The notes: generated by a model not told the origin, from the letters alone. A stretch of 64,000 nucleotides of DNA from Entomospira culicis (GCF_028748145.1 NZ_CP118181.1:865967-929966); one strand, 5' to 3'; shown: positions 53,485-62,282, counted from the stretch's first letter. Numbers and translations: made by a program.

Positions 53485-55923
53485 ATGCACAAAAAGATTT
53501 TAATCGTAGGTGGCGTAGCAGGTGGCGCTACTGTGGCGGCTCGACTAAGGCGTTTAGATGAAGAGGCACAAATTATCCTCTTTGAACGAGATGCTTTTGT
53601 CTCTTTCGCCAACTGTGGATTACCCTATTATATCGGTGATGTCATCAAAGATCGCAGCCAACTAGTCTTACAGAATCCGCAAAAATTTAAAGATCGCTTC
53701 AACATCGATGTGCGCACCCAAAGCGAGGTGGTGCAGGTTGATGCTAAGAGCAAAATCCTCACCATTAAGCCTGCCAGTGGCGTGCCCTACACCGAAAATT
53801 ATACGCATTTAGTACTCTCCCCAGGGGCAAAGCCTTTAGTGCCACCGCTACCGGGTGTCGATCACAAACGCATCCTCACCCTGCGCAATGTCCCCGATAG
53901 CGATCGCATTAAAGAGCTTGTCGACAGCGGGAATATCAAGAATGCTACCGTCATTGGTGGCGGATTTATCGGCATTGAAATGGCAGAAAACCTCGCCCTA
54001 CGCGACGTAGCTGTCTCGCTGGTAGAGGCTGCTCCCCATGTCTTAGCAACCTTTGACAAAGAGATGGCTGGCTTCCTAGAAAAAGAGCTCGCGCGCGCTG
54101 GTCTTGATCTTTATCTAGGGAAAAAAGCAACGGCGTTTCTACCCGAAAATGAACGCATCGTGGTGCAACTTGACTCCAACGAGACCATCACCAGCGATTT
54201 AGTTATCCTCGCCATTGGCATTCAACCTGAAACCAAATTTCTAAAAGATAGTGGTATCGATCGCGACGAACGTGGCTTTATCAAGGTAAATGAGCATCTA
54301 CAAACCAACCATCCAGAGGTTTATGCGCTAGGTGATGCGATTAAAGTCGATCATCTAGTCTACAATCAACCTGCATCCATTCCGCTAGCAGGACCTGCTA
54401 ATCGACAGGGGCGTCTGGTTGCCAATAACATTTGCGGAAAACCACAAGCCTTTATCGGTGCGATGGGTACCGCGATTTTGCAAGTCTTCGACCTCAACGC
54501 AGCCTGCACCGGAAGTAGCGAACAAGTGCTTATCGCACACGATATCCCCACGCAGAGCCTCTATATCCACCCCAATAGCCATGCAGGATACTACCCCGGT
54601 TCAACGCCACTCACCATCAAGGTGATCTATAATCCCACCGATGAGCGTATTCTCGGGGCGCAAGTTTTAGGCTATGAAGCCGTCGATAAATTCATCGATG
54701 TTATTGCCAGCGTTATTCACTTTAAAGGTACGCTCCACGACCTTGCCGATCTCGAGTTGAGCTACGCACCGCCCTTCTCTTCGGCAAAATCACCCATCAA
54801 TATGGCGGGATTTGTCGGTCTTAATATCAGTGAAAAACTCATGCCGGTTGCCCGTTTTGAAGAGGCGCTCAACCTCAATCAAACGTCGCAACAGTTGTTA
54901 GATGTGCGTGATGATATTGAAGTTGCCAATAAAAAACTTGAGCATAGCATCCACATTCCCCTTAATGATTTACGTAATGGCCGTGGTCTGGATAAACTCG
55001 ACAAAACTAAGGAAATTCTTGTCTACTGTGCGGTAGGTGTGCGAGGCTATATGGCAACACGCTACCTCCTTGCCAAAGGCTATAACGCACGCAATATTCT
55101 TGGCGGAATCAAGCTAGAACCCGGCTTTAGCCAAACCTCGAGCAAGAACCACGCCGACAAAGCCACCGCGTCGGTGGTTACCCCACTGATGAGCGATAAA
55201 GTGGTGGAACTCAACCTTACTGGCTTGCAGTGTCCTGGTCCATTAATGGAGCTTAAAAAACAGATCGATAAGGTCGAAGTTGGGGCGGTTTTACAAGTGC
55301 AAGTCTCCGACCCCGGATTTTTGCACGACGTAAAAGGCTGGTGCGACTCAACGGGGAATGAACTCTTGAGCGTTAACAGCAGTAAGGGAATCATCCATGC
55401 CCAGATCCGCAAGAATCCCCCCAAAGCCGAGAGTGCCCTTGGCGTAAAACTGGAGGATCAGACGATTGTTGTCTTTAGCAACGACCTTGATAAAGCGATT
55501 GCTGCCTTCATCATCGCCAACGGAGCGGCAGCCATGGGTAAAAAAGTCTCGCTCTTCTTCACCTTCTGGGGCTTATCGGTGATCAAAAAAACCAACCCTA
55601 GCCATGTCGGCAAAAAGAATTTTATGGAGAAGATGTTTACCATGATGCTCCCCAAACACAGCGGAAAATTGCCCATCTCTAAGATGAATATGGGTGGACT
55701 GGGCGCCAAGATGATCCGCGCGGTGATGAAGGAGAAGAGCGTGATTAGCCTTGAGGAGTTGATGCAACAGGCGCAAGAGAATGGCATCGAGATGATTGCC
55801 TGCACGATGTCGATGGATGTGATGGGCGTTAAGGCCGAAGAGCTCATCGATGGCATCTCGCTGGGTGGAGTGGGGTATTACCTCAACAAGGCAGAGACAG
55901 CCAACAAGAATTTATTTATCTAA
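53485..55923 (+). CDS. cdr: CoA-disulfide/polysulfide reductase fused to rhodanese, TusA and DsrE domains
   Basis: An 812-residue fusion. Residues 1-445 form a single-cysteine FAD/NAD(P)H oxidoreductase (GGVAGGATVAARLRR; Cys44 in FANCGLPYYIG). About 455-540 form a rhodanese domain with the active cysteine in LVYCAVGVRGYMA. About 570-635 form a TusA-like sulfur carrier (LTGLQCPGPLMELKK). About 655-812 form a DsrE/F-like domain (AFIIANGAAAMGKKVSLFFTF; CTMSMDVMGVK). The chain suggests reduction of CoA-disulfide or polysulfide with sulfane sulfur passed between domains, protecting an anaerobe from oxygen or using sulfur. It has its own promoter and a shared terminator with the ars operon. Confidence 0.92.
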   Translation: MHKKILIVGGVAGGATVAARLRRLDEEAQIILFERDAFVSFANCGLPYYIGDVIKDRSQLVLQNPQKFKDRFNIDVRTQSEVVQVDAKSKILTIKPASGVPYTENYTHLVLSPGAKPLVPPLPGVDHKRILTLRNVPDSDRIKELVDSGNIKNATVIGGGFIGIEMAENLALRDVAVSLVEAAPHVLATFDKEMAGFLEKELARAGLDLYLGKKATAFLPENERIVVQLDSNETITSDLVILAIGIQPETKFLKDSGIDRDERGFIKVNEHLQTNHPEVYALGDAIKVDHLVYNQPASIPLAGPANRQGRLVANNICGKPQAFIGAMGTAILQVFDLNAACTGSSEQVLIAHDIPTQSLYIHPNSHAGYYPGSTPLTIKVIYNPTDERILGAQVLGYEAVDKFIDVIASVIHFKGTLHDLADLELSYAPPFSSAKSPINMAGFVGLNISEKLMPVARFEEALNLNQTSQQLLDVRDDIEVANKKLEHSIHIPLNDLRNGRGLDKLDKTKEILVYCAVGVRGYMATRYLLAKGYNARNILGGIKLEPGFSQTSSKNHADKATASVVTPLMSDKVVELNLTGLQCPGPLMELKKQIDKVEVGAVLQVQVSDPGFLHDVKGWCDSTGNELLSVNSSKGIIHAQIRKNPPKAESALGVKLEDQTIVVFSNDLDKAIAAFIIANGAAAMGKKVSLFFTFWGLSVIKKTNPSHVGKKNFMEKMFTMMLPKHSGKLPISKMNMGGLGAKMIRAVMKEKSVISLEELMQQAQENGIEMIACTMSMDVMGVKAEELIDGISLGGVGYYLNKAETANKNLFI

Positions 55924-55933
55924 ATAAAATAAT

Positions 55934-55963
55934 AGAGCAAGCTAAAGTTATCTAGCTTGCTCT
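55934..55963. terminator. Bidirectional terminator between the cdr and ars transcripts
   Basis: AGAGCAAGCTA (55934-55944) and TAGCTTGCTCT (55953-55963) form an 11-base-pair stem. On the minus strand it is followed by ATTATTTTATTT, on the plus strand by TTGTATAA. Confidence 0.8.
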
Positions 55964-55989
55964 TTGTATAAAATTCCCCTAACTACATA

Positions 55990-56406
55990 TTATAGCGTGA
56001 TTTCACCCACTCTAATGCGACGAGCAAGATCTTTGATATTTCGCTCAATGCGATCAATCGTCTCGATAAAAATTGCATCAACTTCGCCACTGGGATCCGC
56101 CAATCCCCAATCTTCACGGTGCTTCGCCACCACATGCGGACACTCCACATTGCAACCCATCGTAATCACGATATCTACTTGTGGCAAGGCGTCGATCAAC
56201 TTAGAGTATTGTCTTTCACGCATATCAATCGCATAAATACGTTGCATAAGGCGTACTGCATCGGCGTTGATGGCAGGCTTTACTTCTGTCCCTGCTGAAT
56301 AACTCTCAAAAACATCAGATGCAAAGTGCTTGCCTAGCGCCTCTGCCATCTGGCTACGGCACGAGTTATGCACGCAGATGAAAGCCACTTTAGGCTTATT
56401 TTTCAT
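55990..56406 (-). CDS. arsC: Arsenate reductase (low-molecular-weight phosphatase type)
   Basis: Reduces arsenate to arsenite. The CX5R phosphatase-like loop is CVHNSCR (Cys11-Arg17), a second conserved cysteine stretch is GCNVECPHV, and DWGLADPSG gives the family's Asp-Pro. This is the thioredoxin- or mycothiol-linked ArsC class, not the glutaredoxin class. A TTG at 56412 is an alternative start; ATG 56406 is preferred, after AAAGGA. It overlaps the end of the acr3 gene, implying coupling. Confidence 0.9.
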   Translation of the reverse strand: MKNKPKVAFICVHNSCRSQMAEALGKHFASDVFESYSAGTEVKPAINADAVRLMQRIYAIDMRERQYSKLIDALPQVDIVITMGCNVECPHVVAKHREDWGLADPSGEVDAIFIETIDRIERNIKDLARRIRVGEITL

Positions 56407-57448
56407 ATACAAACCATCCTTTCGTGTTATTTGCTATCTTTACAAGAATAAGCATCACCGGAACCTCCACCAAGACACCAACAATCGTTGCCAGAGCCAC
56501 CGGAGACGTTGCACCAAAGAGAGCGATCGCCACGGCAACCGATAACTCAAAGAAGTTAGAAGCGCCAATCATTCCTGCAGGTGCGGCGATATCGTGAGGA
56601 AGTTTCAACTTTTTACTCGTCAAATATGCCAAAAAGAAGATCAAAAATGTCTGGATAATCAGTGGGATAGCGATCAAAACGATATGCAATGGATTGGAGA
56701 GAATCACGCTGCCTTGAAAGGAGAAGATCATCACTAGTGTCAACAACAGCCCGATGATCGTGGTGTGATTAAATTTAGTAATAAATTTCTCCTCAAAATA
56801 GCCTACTCCTTTGTACTTAATCACTAAATTACGTGTAATAATTCCCGCGGCTAACGGCGTTACCACAAATAACACCACCGATACAATGAGCGTAGACCAG
56901 GGAATCGTAATGCCACTCACCCCCAATAATAACGCGACAATCGGAGAAAATGCAATCAAAATAATCAAATCATTCGTTGCCACCTGCACTACGGTATAGG
57001 CAGGATTCCCTCTTGTTAAGTGCGACCAGACAAAAACCATCGCCGTACAAGGGGCTGCTCCCAGCAACACCGCACCTGCGAGGTAATCACGTGCCAACTC
57101 CTCACTCATCAAGTTACGAAATAGAACAAAAAAGAAGAACCATGCAATACCAAACATCGTAAAGGGCTTAATCAACCAATTAACCACCCACGTAACATAC
57201 AATCCTTTAGGATTTTTGCTAACATTTTTTATGCTAGTAAAATCCACCTTCATCATCATCGGATAAATCATCATCCAGATTAAGATCGTAATCGGAATCG
57301 AAACCTGTGCATACTCAAACTGCGTCAACCACTGCGGAATTTCTGGTAGATAACGACTTATCATCACCCCTAAAACCATACATAATAGAACCCACACACT
57401 CAAATACTTCTCAAAAAATGCCATACGTAATGACTCTTTTGCTTGCAT
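56396..57448 (-). CDS. acr3: Arsenite efflux permease Acr3
   Basis: A 350-residue BART-superfamily transporter with ten predicted membrane helices. The essential cysteine lies in GAAPCTAMVFVWSHL and the conserved Glu in SNFFELSVAVAI, both functional in Acr3. It exports arsenite (or antimonite) driven by the proton gradient. AGGAGG lies eight bases before the ATG. It is the middle gene of arsR-acr3-arsC. Confidence 0.94.
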   Translation of the reverse strand: MQAKESLRMAFFEKYLSVWVLLCMVLGVMISRYLPEIPQWLTQFEYAQVSIPITILIWMMIYPMMMKVDFTSIKNVSKNPKGLYVTWVVNWLIKPFTMFGIAWFFFFVLFRNLMSEELARDYLAGAVLLGAAPCTAMVFVWSHLTRGNPAYTVVQVATNDLIILIAFSPIVALLLGVSGITIPWSTLIVSVVLFVVTPLAAGIITRNLVIKYKGVGYFEEKFITKFNHTTIIGLLLTLVMIFSFQGSVILSNPLHIVLIAIPLIIQTFLIFFLAYLTSKKLKLPHDIAAPAGMIGASNFFELSVAVAIALFGATSPVALATIVGVLVEVPVMLILVKIANNTKGWFVYEK

Positions 57449-57469
57449 TATTCATTCCTCCTAAACTTA

Positions 57470-57775
57470 TTAACACTCAATCAGAGTAATCTGTTCTGCG
57501 GCCATCGTATACGCATTAAGATACTGCTTGGCACGCATCAATCCAGTATGATCTAAAGAGTAATAGACCCACTTACCAGCTTTACGCGCCTGCACCACAC
57601 CACTAGCTAAAAGAATCTTCATGTGATGTGAGAGCGTAGATTGAGAAATAACCAATTCCTCTAATAACGCACAACCACATCGCTCGCCAACTTTTAGTTT
57701 AGAGAGAATCGCAAGGCGACTCTCATCACAAAAAGCCTTCATCAGCAATGCTTGCTCTGGATAATCATCATGCAT
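57470..57775 (-). CDS. arsR: ArsR-family metalloregulatory repressor
   Basis: A 101-residue winged-helix repressor. The metal-sensing pair Cys33-x-Cys35 (VGERCGCALLEEL) precedes the recognition helix SQSTLSHHMKILLASGVV and the beta wing KAGKWVYYSL. Arsenite binding should release it from two repeats at its own promoter, inducing the whole operon. GGAG lies six bases before the ATG. Confidence 0.94.
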   Translation of the reverse strand: MHDDYPEQALLMKAFCDESRLAILSKLKVGERCGCALLEELVISQSTLSHHMKILLASGVVQARKAGKWVYYSLDHTGLMRAKQYLNAYTMAAEQITLIEC

Positions 57776-57788
57776 TTCATTCTCCTCA

Positions 57789-57837
57789 TATCGATATTTA
57801 TCAATCTATCATACCCTATGTATCGATATTTGTCAAT
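57789..57837 (-). promoter_or_regulatory. ars promoter with two ArsR operator repeats
   Basis: On the minus strand: TTGACA (57831-57836), 17 bases, TATGAT (57808-57813). Two near-identical 17-base repeats (TATCGATATTTRTCAAT on the plus strand) lie at 57789-57805, across the transcription start, and at 57821-57837, across the -35 box, 32 bases apart (three helical turns). Confidence 0.8.
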
Positions 57838-57865
57838 ATGTTGAACGACAATCACACCGAAAATA

Positions 57866-57888
57866 ATCCCATCTATAAAAGATGGGAT
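57866..57888 (-). terminator. Terminator of the 57922 gene
   Basis: ATCCCATCT (57866-57874) and AGATGGGAT (57880-57888) form a nine-base-pair stem with a five-base loop. On the minus strand it is followed by TATTTTC, 33 bases after the stop. Confidence 0.65.
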
Positions 57889-57921
57889 GCTTATGAGAAC
57901 GATGAAAAACGAAATACGGAC

Positions 57922-58806
57922 TTATTTTTTCTTCTTGCTCGCATTAAGTGCACTACGTACGGCGTTGTCTACGTATTTATCGCGCAAGGCGTAGAGCATT
58001 TCGTCAAAGGTATGATAGCGCGTATGATGTTGTACCGGCGCATAGCGTCCCTGCCCGTTAGGTCCCGTAGCTATCCAATGACCGCCGGTCGTGTAGGTAC
58101 TAGTATGGGTTACCGTCTTGAGGATGGCTGGGTACATTGTAAGAGAATACGCTAAGACATTATAGCCCGCATTCTGTGCATAAAGCATCAAATCGGCGCG
58201 CTGCATATCAATGGATTGTTCAAGAAACTTATTAAATTCCAATAGTTCGGGATCGTCAATCAACGCCTCCATTAAGCGGTAGGTTTTACTGCCTTTTTGT
58301 GCAGTGGTTAGGAGATTTCTGCGGTTAAAACCTTCTTTTATCAAGAGATCCAGTGAATGTTGAAGTTCTGGCGTGATACGATTGGCGCGAGAAAACCATT
58401 CAACCCAGAGATTATTATCTTCTAAAAAAGAGGTTTCTTGCAAAATATACTCAAAGAGCGCATCGGTCATAAGATCTTGGGAGATGGCAAGCATATCACT
58501 ACGGGAGATCGCCTTAATGTCCGCTCCACGATCCTCAAGATAATGGACGGTTTTGAGGGATTTAAAGATGACATTAGCAGCCTTTTTTCGCTTAGCCGAA
58601 GAAAGATCGCCAAAAGGGTCGTAGCGCAAGTAATCAACTAAAACTTCTTGATAATCGAGTGTATCTAAAATTTTCTCTTTAGCAGCGCGCTTTTCAAATT
58701 TCTTGATATCATTAAAGTAGAGGTACTCCATCGTGTTACGTGGCGATCGAGCGTAAAGATTCATCCCAATGCTCACTAACAAAATAAGCATAATCAATTT
58801 TCTCAT
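57922..58806 (-). CDS. Secreted helical protein of unknown function
   Basis: Family not recognised. A signal peptide (MRKLIMLILLVSIGMNLYA, cleavage before RSPRN) is followed by about 275 residues that are mainly charged and helical. A short glycine/histidine-rich stretch (TTGGHWIATGPNGQG) comes near residue 242, and a Lys-rich tail (NASKKKK) ends the chain. A fold of stacked helices resembling ankyrin-type repeats is possible (FKSLKTVHYLEDRGADIKAI) but not established. It has its own promoter and terminator and is separate from the ars operon. Confidence 0.65.
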   Translation of the reverse strand: MRKLIMLILLVSIGMNLYARSPRNTMEYLYFNDIKKFEKRAAKEKILDTLDYQEVLVDYLRYDPFGDLSSAKRKKAANVIFKSLKTVHYLEDRGADIKAISRSDMLAISQDLMTDALFEYILQETSFLEDNNLWVEWFSRANRITPELQHSLDLLIKEGFNRRNLLTTAQKGSKTYRLMEALIDDPELLEFNKFLEQSIDMQRADLMLYAQNAGYNVLAYSLTMYPAILKTVTHTSTYTTGGHWIATGPNGQGRYAPVQHHTRYHTFDEMLYALRDKYVDNAVRSALNASKKKK

Positions 58807-58834
58807 GCAACGTACTCCTTATTCATCTATCATC

Positions 58835-58863
58835 AATATATCAATATTGTATAAAAATGTCAA
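58835..58863 (-). promoter_or_regulatory. Promoter of the 57922 gene
   Basis: On the minus strand: TTGACA (58858-58863), 17 bases, TATATT (58835-58840), with a short leader holding AAGGAG. Confidence 0.75.
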
Positions 58864-58870
58864 TAAGAAT

Positions 58871-58893
58871 TGGGTCATCGCAAGGATGACCCA
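58871..58893 (-). terminator. Terminator of the lipoprotein gene at 58907
   Basis: TGGGTCATC (58871-58879) and GATGACCCA (58885-58893) form a nine-base-pair stem with a five-base loop. On the minus strand the tail is ATTCTTATT, a weak U tract. Confidence 0.6.
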
Positions 58894-58906
58894 CCCTATC
58901 GATTGA

Positions 58907-59524
58907 TTACTTTCTGGGAACAATACGGTAGACACTGCGCTCTTGCATTGCAGGTTCTTTATTCAAATGCGTAATAGTAACGAGATCATGCTCGTCGGTA
59001 GTCCCATGCGTTACCAATAGCCAAACCACATAATACTCCTCATCAACCTTGGCGTTGAGTAACGTAGCCACCCCACTGCCAATAGGAATTTCTTTGGTTG
59101 GGGTAAAGATATAGCCCAGCTCGCGCACACGAATACTCTGCCCTGCCACCGTAACTTTACCCGTCGTTACATCTAGGGTAATCACACCACCGGTATAATC
59201 AGCATGAGTACGCATCACTTCGGCATAACGCGCGTAAAATTTCTCCCACATTGCATCATAATCTACCATCTCCTCGCCCTTTGCCACCTTAAAACCATAC
59301 TGATTGCTGTTTAATTGTTTATTAAAGGTTGCCAAATCCTTTCTATTCACAGCAAAACCATAAATCTCCATCTTATGTGGGTTAGAGATAGGAGATGAGG
59401 CAACGGTAATCACGTCACCATCCATGGTAATCTCGGTGTTGGGAGTGTCATCTACGTCTGCAGGTTTTTTACAGCCAAGCAAAAGCAATAGAGCAACAGA
59501 AGCCAAAAAATAGATTTTTTTCAT
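58907..59524 (-). CDS. Predicted lipoprotein of unknown function
   Basis: The start at ATG 59524 is set by AGGAG seven bases upstream; the frame itself opens 36 bases earlier. The product begins MKKIYFLASVALLLLLGC, a lipobox with Cys18, then an acidic linker (PADVDDTPNTE) and about 175 residues of mixed alpha/beta character, with no recognised domain. The end (LVTITHLNKEPAMQERSVYRIVP) looks beta-rich. It lies after the beta-barrel pair on the same strand, so it may be part of the same envelope unit. A leader hairpin stands directly before its ribosome-binding site. Confidence 0.7.
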   Translation of the reverse strand: MKKIYFLASVALLLLLGCKKPADVDDTPNTEITMDGDVITVASSPISNPHKMEIYGFAVNRKDLATFNKQLNSNQYGFKVAKGEEMVDYDAMWEKFYARYAEVMRTHADYTGGVITLDVTTGKVTVAGQSIRVRELGYIFTPTKEIPIGSGVATLLNAKVDEEYYVVWLLVTHGTTDEHDLVTITHLNKEPAMQERSVYRIVPRK

Positions 59525-59539
59525 TTTTACTCTCCTATG

Positions 59540-59561
59540 GATGCTCGTAAAGACGAACATC
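59540..59561 (-). promoter_or_regulatory. Leader hairpin abutting the lipoprotein ribosome-binding site
   Basis: On the minus strand GATGTTCGT-CTTT-ACGAGCATC folds into a nine-base-pair stem (one U-G) with a tetraloop, ending three bases before AGGAG. It could stabilise the mRNA or affect ribosome access. Confidence 0.4.
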
Positions 59562-59623
59562 TGTCTTTATTTTCGACACTCCTCGCCTACTTTTTCTCCC
59601 TATTCTTTAGATATCGTAAAAAA

Positions 59624-60346
59624 TTATCCTTTCCAACCTAAGCCAACATAAAATCCATGTTGCCAGCCAAGCCCAAAATTGTAACGAAGCTGATAACCAA
59701 TGGGCAAAAAGATTCCCCCTGACATCATGCCTGTCTCAAGTCCCAACTTAAAGACTGGCCCGTGATTATGTTGTACGCCAAAAAAAGCGATCTCCTTGCG
59801 TACAGCAAGCTCTTCTTCACGATTAACCCCATCCATATTAGCGGGAAGACCATAGGCGTAAAACCAGCCAATGTCAAGCGTTATACCAAAATATTCGTTC
59901 ACAGTACTTTGATAGCGCATCAATAGCGCCATATCTAAAGAGTAGCGAGTCATCTTAACCCATTTATCGGAGAGAAAATTCTCGTCCTCGTCAAAAAAAG
60001 ATAATTGCACATGATGCTTAGCCCAGCCCATGCCCATATCAACGCTCAAGCCCATCACTCTGCTAAGAAAGTAGGTGGAGGACAACCCCACACGATAGCT
60101 CTCTTGCCGATACGGTTGTGGGCGCATCCAAACGCGAAAAAATCCACTACCCACGCCAAAAAAGCCGTTAAAGGGATAGAGCCCCGAAAAATTGAGGCTC
60201 ACCTGATAATGAACATCCTGAGCGGAGAGCAAAATCGGAGATTGCACTTGAACTGGCTCAACAACCTCCTTAGACTCTCCTCCATGGGCATACAATCGAC
60301 ATGCGAGAATAATAAATACAAAAGATAAAAGAAATCGCCTACGCAT
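59624..60346 (-). CDS. Outer-membrane beta-barrel-like protein, paralogue of the 60373 product
   Basis: Starts at ATG 60346 four bases after GGGAGG; the longer open frame begins with TTG. A hydrophobic leader (MRRRFLLSFVFIILACRLYA) could be a signal peptide cut after LYA or a lipobox (ILAC). The rest is alternating-residue beta strand, ending in GFYVGLGWKG. Segments NHGPVFKLGLETG and GYQLRYNFGLGWQHGFYVGLG match NHGPVIRFGLEFG and GYIVRYNALRRELMHGFYVGLG in the upstream neighbour, so they are tandem duplicates. It lies 26 bases after that gene and is co-transcribed. No function known. Confidence 0.72.
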   Translation of the reverse strand: MRRRFLLSFVFIILACRLYAHGGESKEVVEPVQVQSPILLSAQDVHYQVSLNFSGLYPFNGFFGVGSGFFRVWMRPQPYRQESYRVGLSSTYFLSRVMGLSVDMGMGWAKHHVQLSFFDEDENFLSDKWVKMTRYSLDMALLMRYQSTVNEYFGITLDIGWFYAYGLPANMDGVNREEELAVRKEIAFFGVQHNHGPVFKLGLETGMMSGGIFLPIGYQLRYNFGLGWQHGFYVGLGWKG

Positions 60347-60372
60347 GCACCCTCCCAAAATATGCCAAAAAC

Positions 60373-61323
60373 CTAGATATTAATACCCAATCCTACATAG
60401 AATCCATGCATGAGCTCGCGTCTAAGGGCATTGTAGCGCACAATGTAGCCAGCAGGAATGTAAAGTCCAGAAGAGCGGGCATTACCAAACTCTAAGCCAA
60501 AGCGTATGACAGGTCCATGATTATGCACATAGTTTCGATAAAAATCACTCTCAAAAAAAGCTCTCTCCTCGTCGGTGGCTAAGCCCTGCACGTTGCTCAT
60601 GAGGTTGTACCCGTAGTACCAACCAAAGTCGGTAGTAATTGCCCAAGAGTCGCTCATGGCTTTGCGTAGACGTAGATACATGGAGTACTCAAGAATGTAA
60701 TCTTGTACTTGAGCCTCACGTGTATAGCTGCCAAACAAGCCATTAGTATCATAGAACGTGAGGGAGAGATTTTTCTTACTCACACTCACCCCAGACTCAA
60801 ATAATATACCAAGATGTCTACCCAAAATGGCTACACCAAAATTGCCATTATGGATACGCGTATCATGCATCGCCATCGTCTTAAATCCATTAAGAGGATA
60901 AAGACCTACATAATTGGTGCTGATCTGGACAGTAGGACCCGAAATGGCAGGATTACTCTTCTTTGTCTCACCGCGACTCTCAGCGCGACTTTGTGGGCGA
61001 TTACTAGAGGATTCATCTCGAGATTCATTGCGCTCTCGGTCTGTGCTACGTTCTTCACGATCTCGTTCATTGGTACGCTCTTGCTGACGGTCAGACTGGG
61101 AAGAAGATCCCCCATCTCTATCTCTGGCATCACGTTGCCCATCGCGGTATCCCCGACGGTACGCCTCTTCTTCTCGCTCCTGCTGTGATTGTTGCCCACT
61201 ACGTTCGGCATCTTCTTGCCCATCGCGATACCCATCGCGATAAGCCTCCTCCCGATCGCTGTTTTGCGCAGAAGCAAAGAGTCCCATCACCATAAACATG
61301 ACAAACAATAGTTGCTTTTTCAT
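60373..61323 (-). CDS. Outer-membrane beta-barrel-like protein with N-terminal YRDG repeats
   Basis: Signal peptide residues 1-19 are followed by two copies of a 15-residue unit (EEAYRDGYRDGQEDA at 25-39, EEAYRRGYRDGQRDA at 52-66). A disordered Arg/Glu/Asp/Ser stretch follows to about 122, and a beta domain (128-316) is homologous to the 59624-60346 product. The charged linker would lie in the periplasm or on the surface. The start ATG has AGGAG ten bases upstream and an excellent promoter. Binding or structural roles at the envelope are guesses. Confidence 0.72.
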   Translation of the reverse strand: MKKQLLFVMFMVMGLFASAQNSDREEAYRDGYRDGQEDAERSGQQSQQEREEEAYRRGYRDGQRDARDRDGGSSSQSDRQQERTNERDREERSTDRERNESRDESSSNRPQSRAESRGETKKSNPAISGPTVQISTNYVGLYPLNGFKTMAMHDTRIHNGNFGVAILGRHLGILFESGVSVSKKNLSLTFYDTNGLFGSYTREAQVQDYILEYSMYLRLRKAMSDSWAITTDFGWYYGYNLMSNVQGLATDEERAFFESDFYRNYVHNHGPVIRFGLEFGNARSSGLYIPAGYIVRYNALRRELMHGFYVGLGINI

Positions 61324-61369
61324 TATATGACTACTCCTTTATTTGATAATCATTTATAACTCTCTTTAT

Positions 61370-61398
61370 ATTATACACAAATCCCACCATATTGACAA
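61370..61398 (-). promoter_or_regulatory. Promoter of the beta-barrel operon
   Basis: On the minus strand: TTGTCA (61393-61398), 17 bases, TATAAT (61370-61375). The leader is about 40 bases. Confidence 0.8.
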
Positions 61399-61517
61399 GC
61401 GACACCTAGATTAATTATCAAAAAATTATTAATAGAACTATTGATATTCTAAAATAGATAGTCGATAGGTATGGAATAGTATCCATTGTTAGTAATGTAT
61501 AGGAGTTTGTCCAGCAT

Positions 61518-62267
61518 ATGAAAAACCGTTCTATTTTGAGCTTTCTCTTGAGTTTACTCTTTATTCTGCCTGCTCGTGCCTACGATATTCCAGAAGTTAG
61601 TGTGGGGCTTCGCCTTGGGGGAGATGCGCACTTTAGTATGGCACCCCTCTTTGATTTTGACACCGCAGTGAGCATTAGTAATGCAATCTATCCCTTTGGC
61701 GTTAGCGGTAACTTTGCCTTATCCGTATTAACCGACATTAAAACTCGTGAATGGTTCGCCTTTACTCCAGAAATCACTATGGGTGTAGCGCGTAGTCTCG
61801 TTGATAAAGATGTGGGTATTCAAGCCAACTGGCACGACATTAACTTTGATATTCTCGCCAAATTCTTCGTAAGCTATTGGTACTTTGCTGCAGGCCCTGG
61901 CTTCTCGATTATTACGCCTCCAGCTTATCACACCAAAAAGAATTATCTCAACTCCAACGTCGGGGAGTTAGGCGATAATCTCAAGCTCCTAGGACTCAAG
62001 CCAAAAATGACCACTCGCTTCACCGTAACCCTAGATACAGGCGCATATATCCCAGTAACGCCCAATAAAGATACCATCGGATACATTACCATTAGTTGGC
62101 GTACGGTCATTGCACCTATGGTCTTTGAAAAACTCTACTTCATGTCTACAGCCAAAAGTAACGAAATCGAAATGCACTATATGGATAGGCTTTCTAACCG
62201 CGCATCCACAATGATTAGTACAGGTCTCTTTGTTGGCTTTAACTATATCGTCAATAACCATTACTAG
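61518..62267 (+). CDS. Outer-membrane beta-barrel protein, unknown function
   Basis: Signal peptide MKNRSILSFLLSLLFILPARA is followed by about 228 residues of amphipathic beta strands (VSVGLRLGGDAHFSMAPLF, GVSGNFALSVLTDIK, FTVTLDTGAYIPV, GYITISWRTVIAP), ending TMISTGLFVGFNYIVNNHY, an aromatic C-terminus typical of barrels. It is not obviously homologous to the neighbouring barrel pair. AGGAG is about 12 bases before the ATG, longer than usual. The regulator gene follows 15 bases later on the same strand. Confidence 0.65.
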   Translation: MKNRSILSFLLSLLFILPARAYDIPEVSVGLRLGGDAHFSMAPLFDFDTAVSISNAIYPFGVSGNFALSVLTDIKTREWFAFTPEITMGVARSLVDKDVGIQANWHDINFDILAKFFVSYWYFAAGPGFSIITPPAYHTKKNYLNSNVGELGDNLKLLGLKPKMTTRFTVTLDTGAYIPVTPNKDTIGYITISWRTVIAPMVFEKLYFMSTAKSNEIEMHYMDRLSNRASTMISTGLFVGFNYIVNNHY

Positions 62268-62282
62268 TTAAGTGGTCTGGTC

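Noticed and set aside
53485..57775. CoA-disulfide reductase fusion as part of the arsenic operon
   Set aside because: The genes converge and are separated by an 11-base-pair bidirectional terminator, and each side has its own promoter.
57748..58155. 135-codon plus-strand open frame across the ars promoter
   Set aside because: It overlaps the arsR start, both operator repeats and the end of the 57922 gene, and has no ribosome-binding site. It is best explained as chance.
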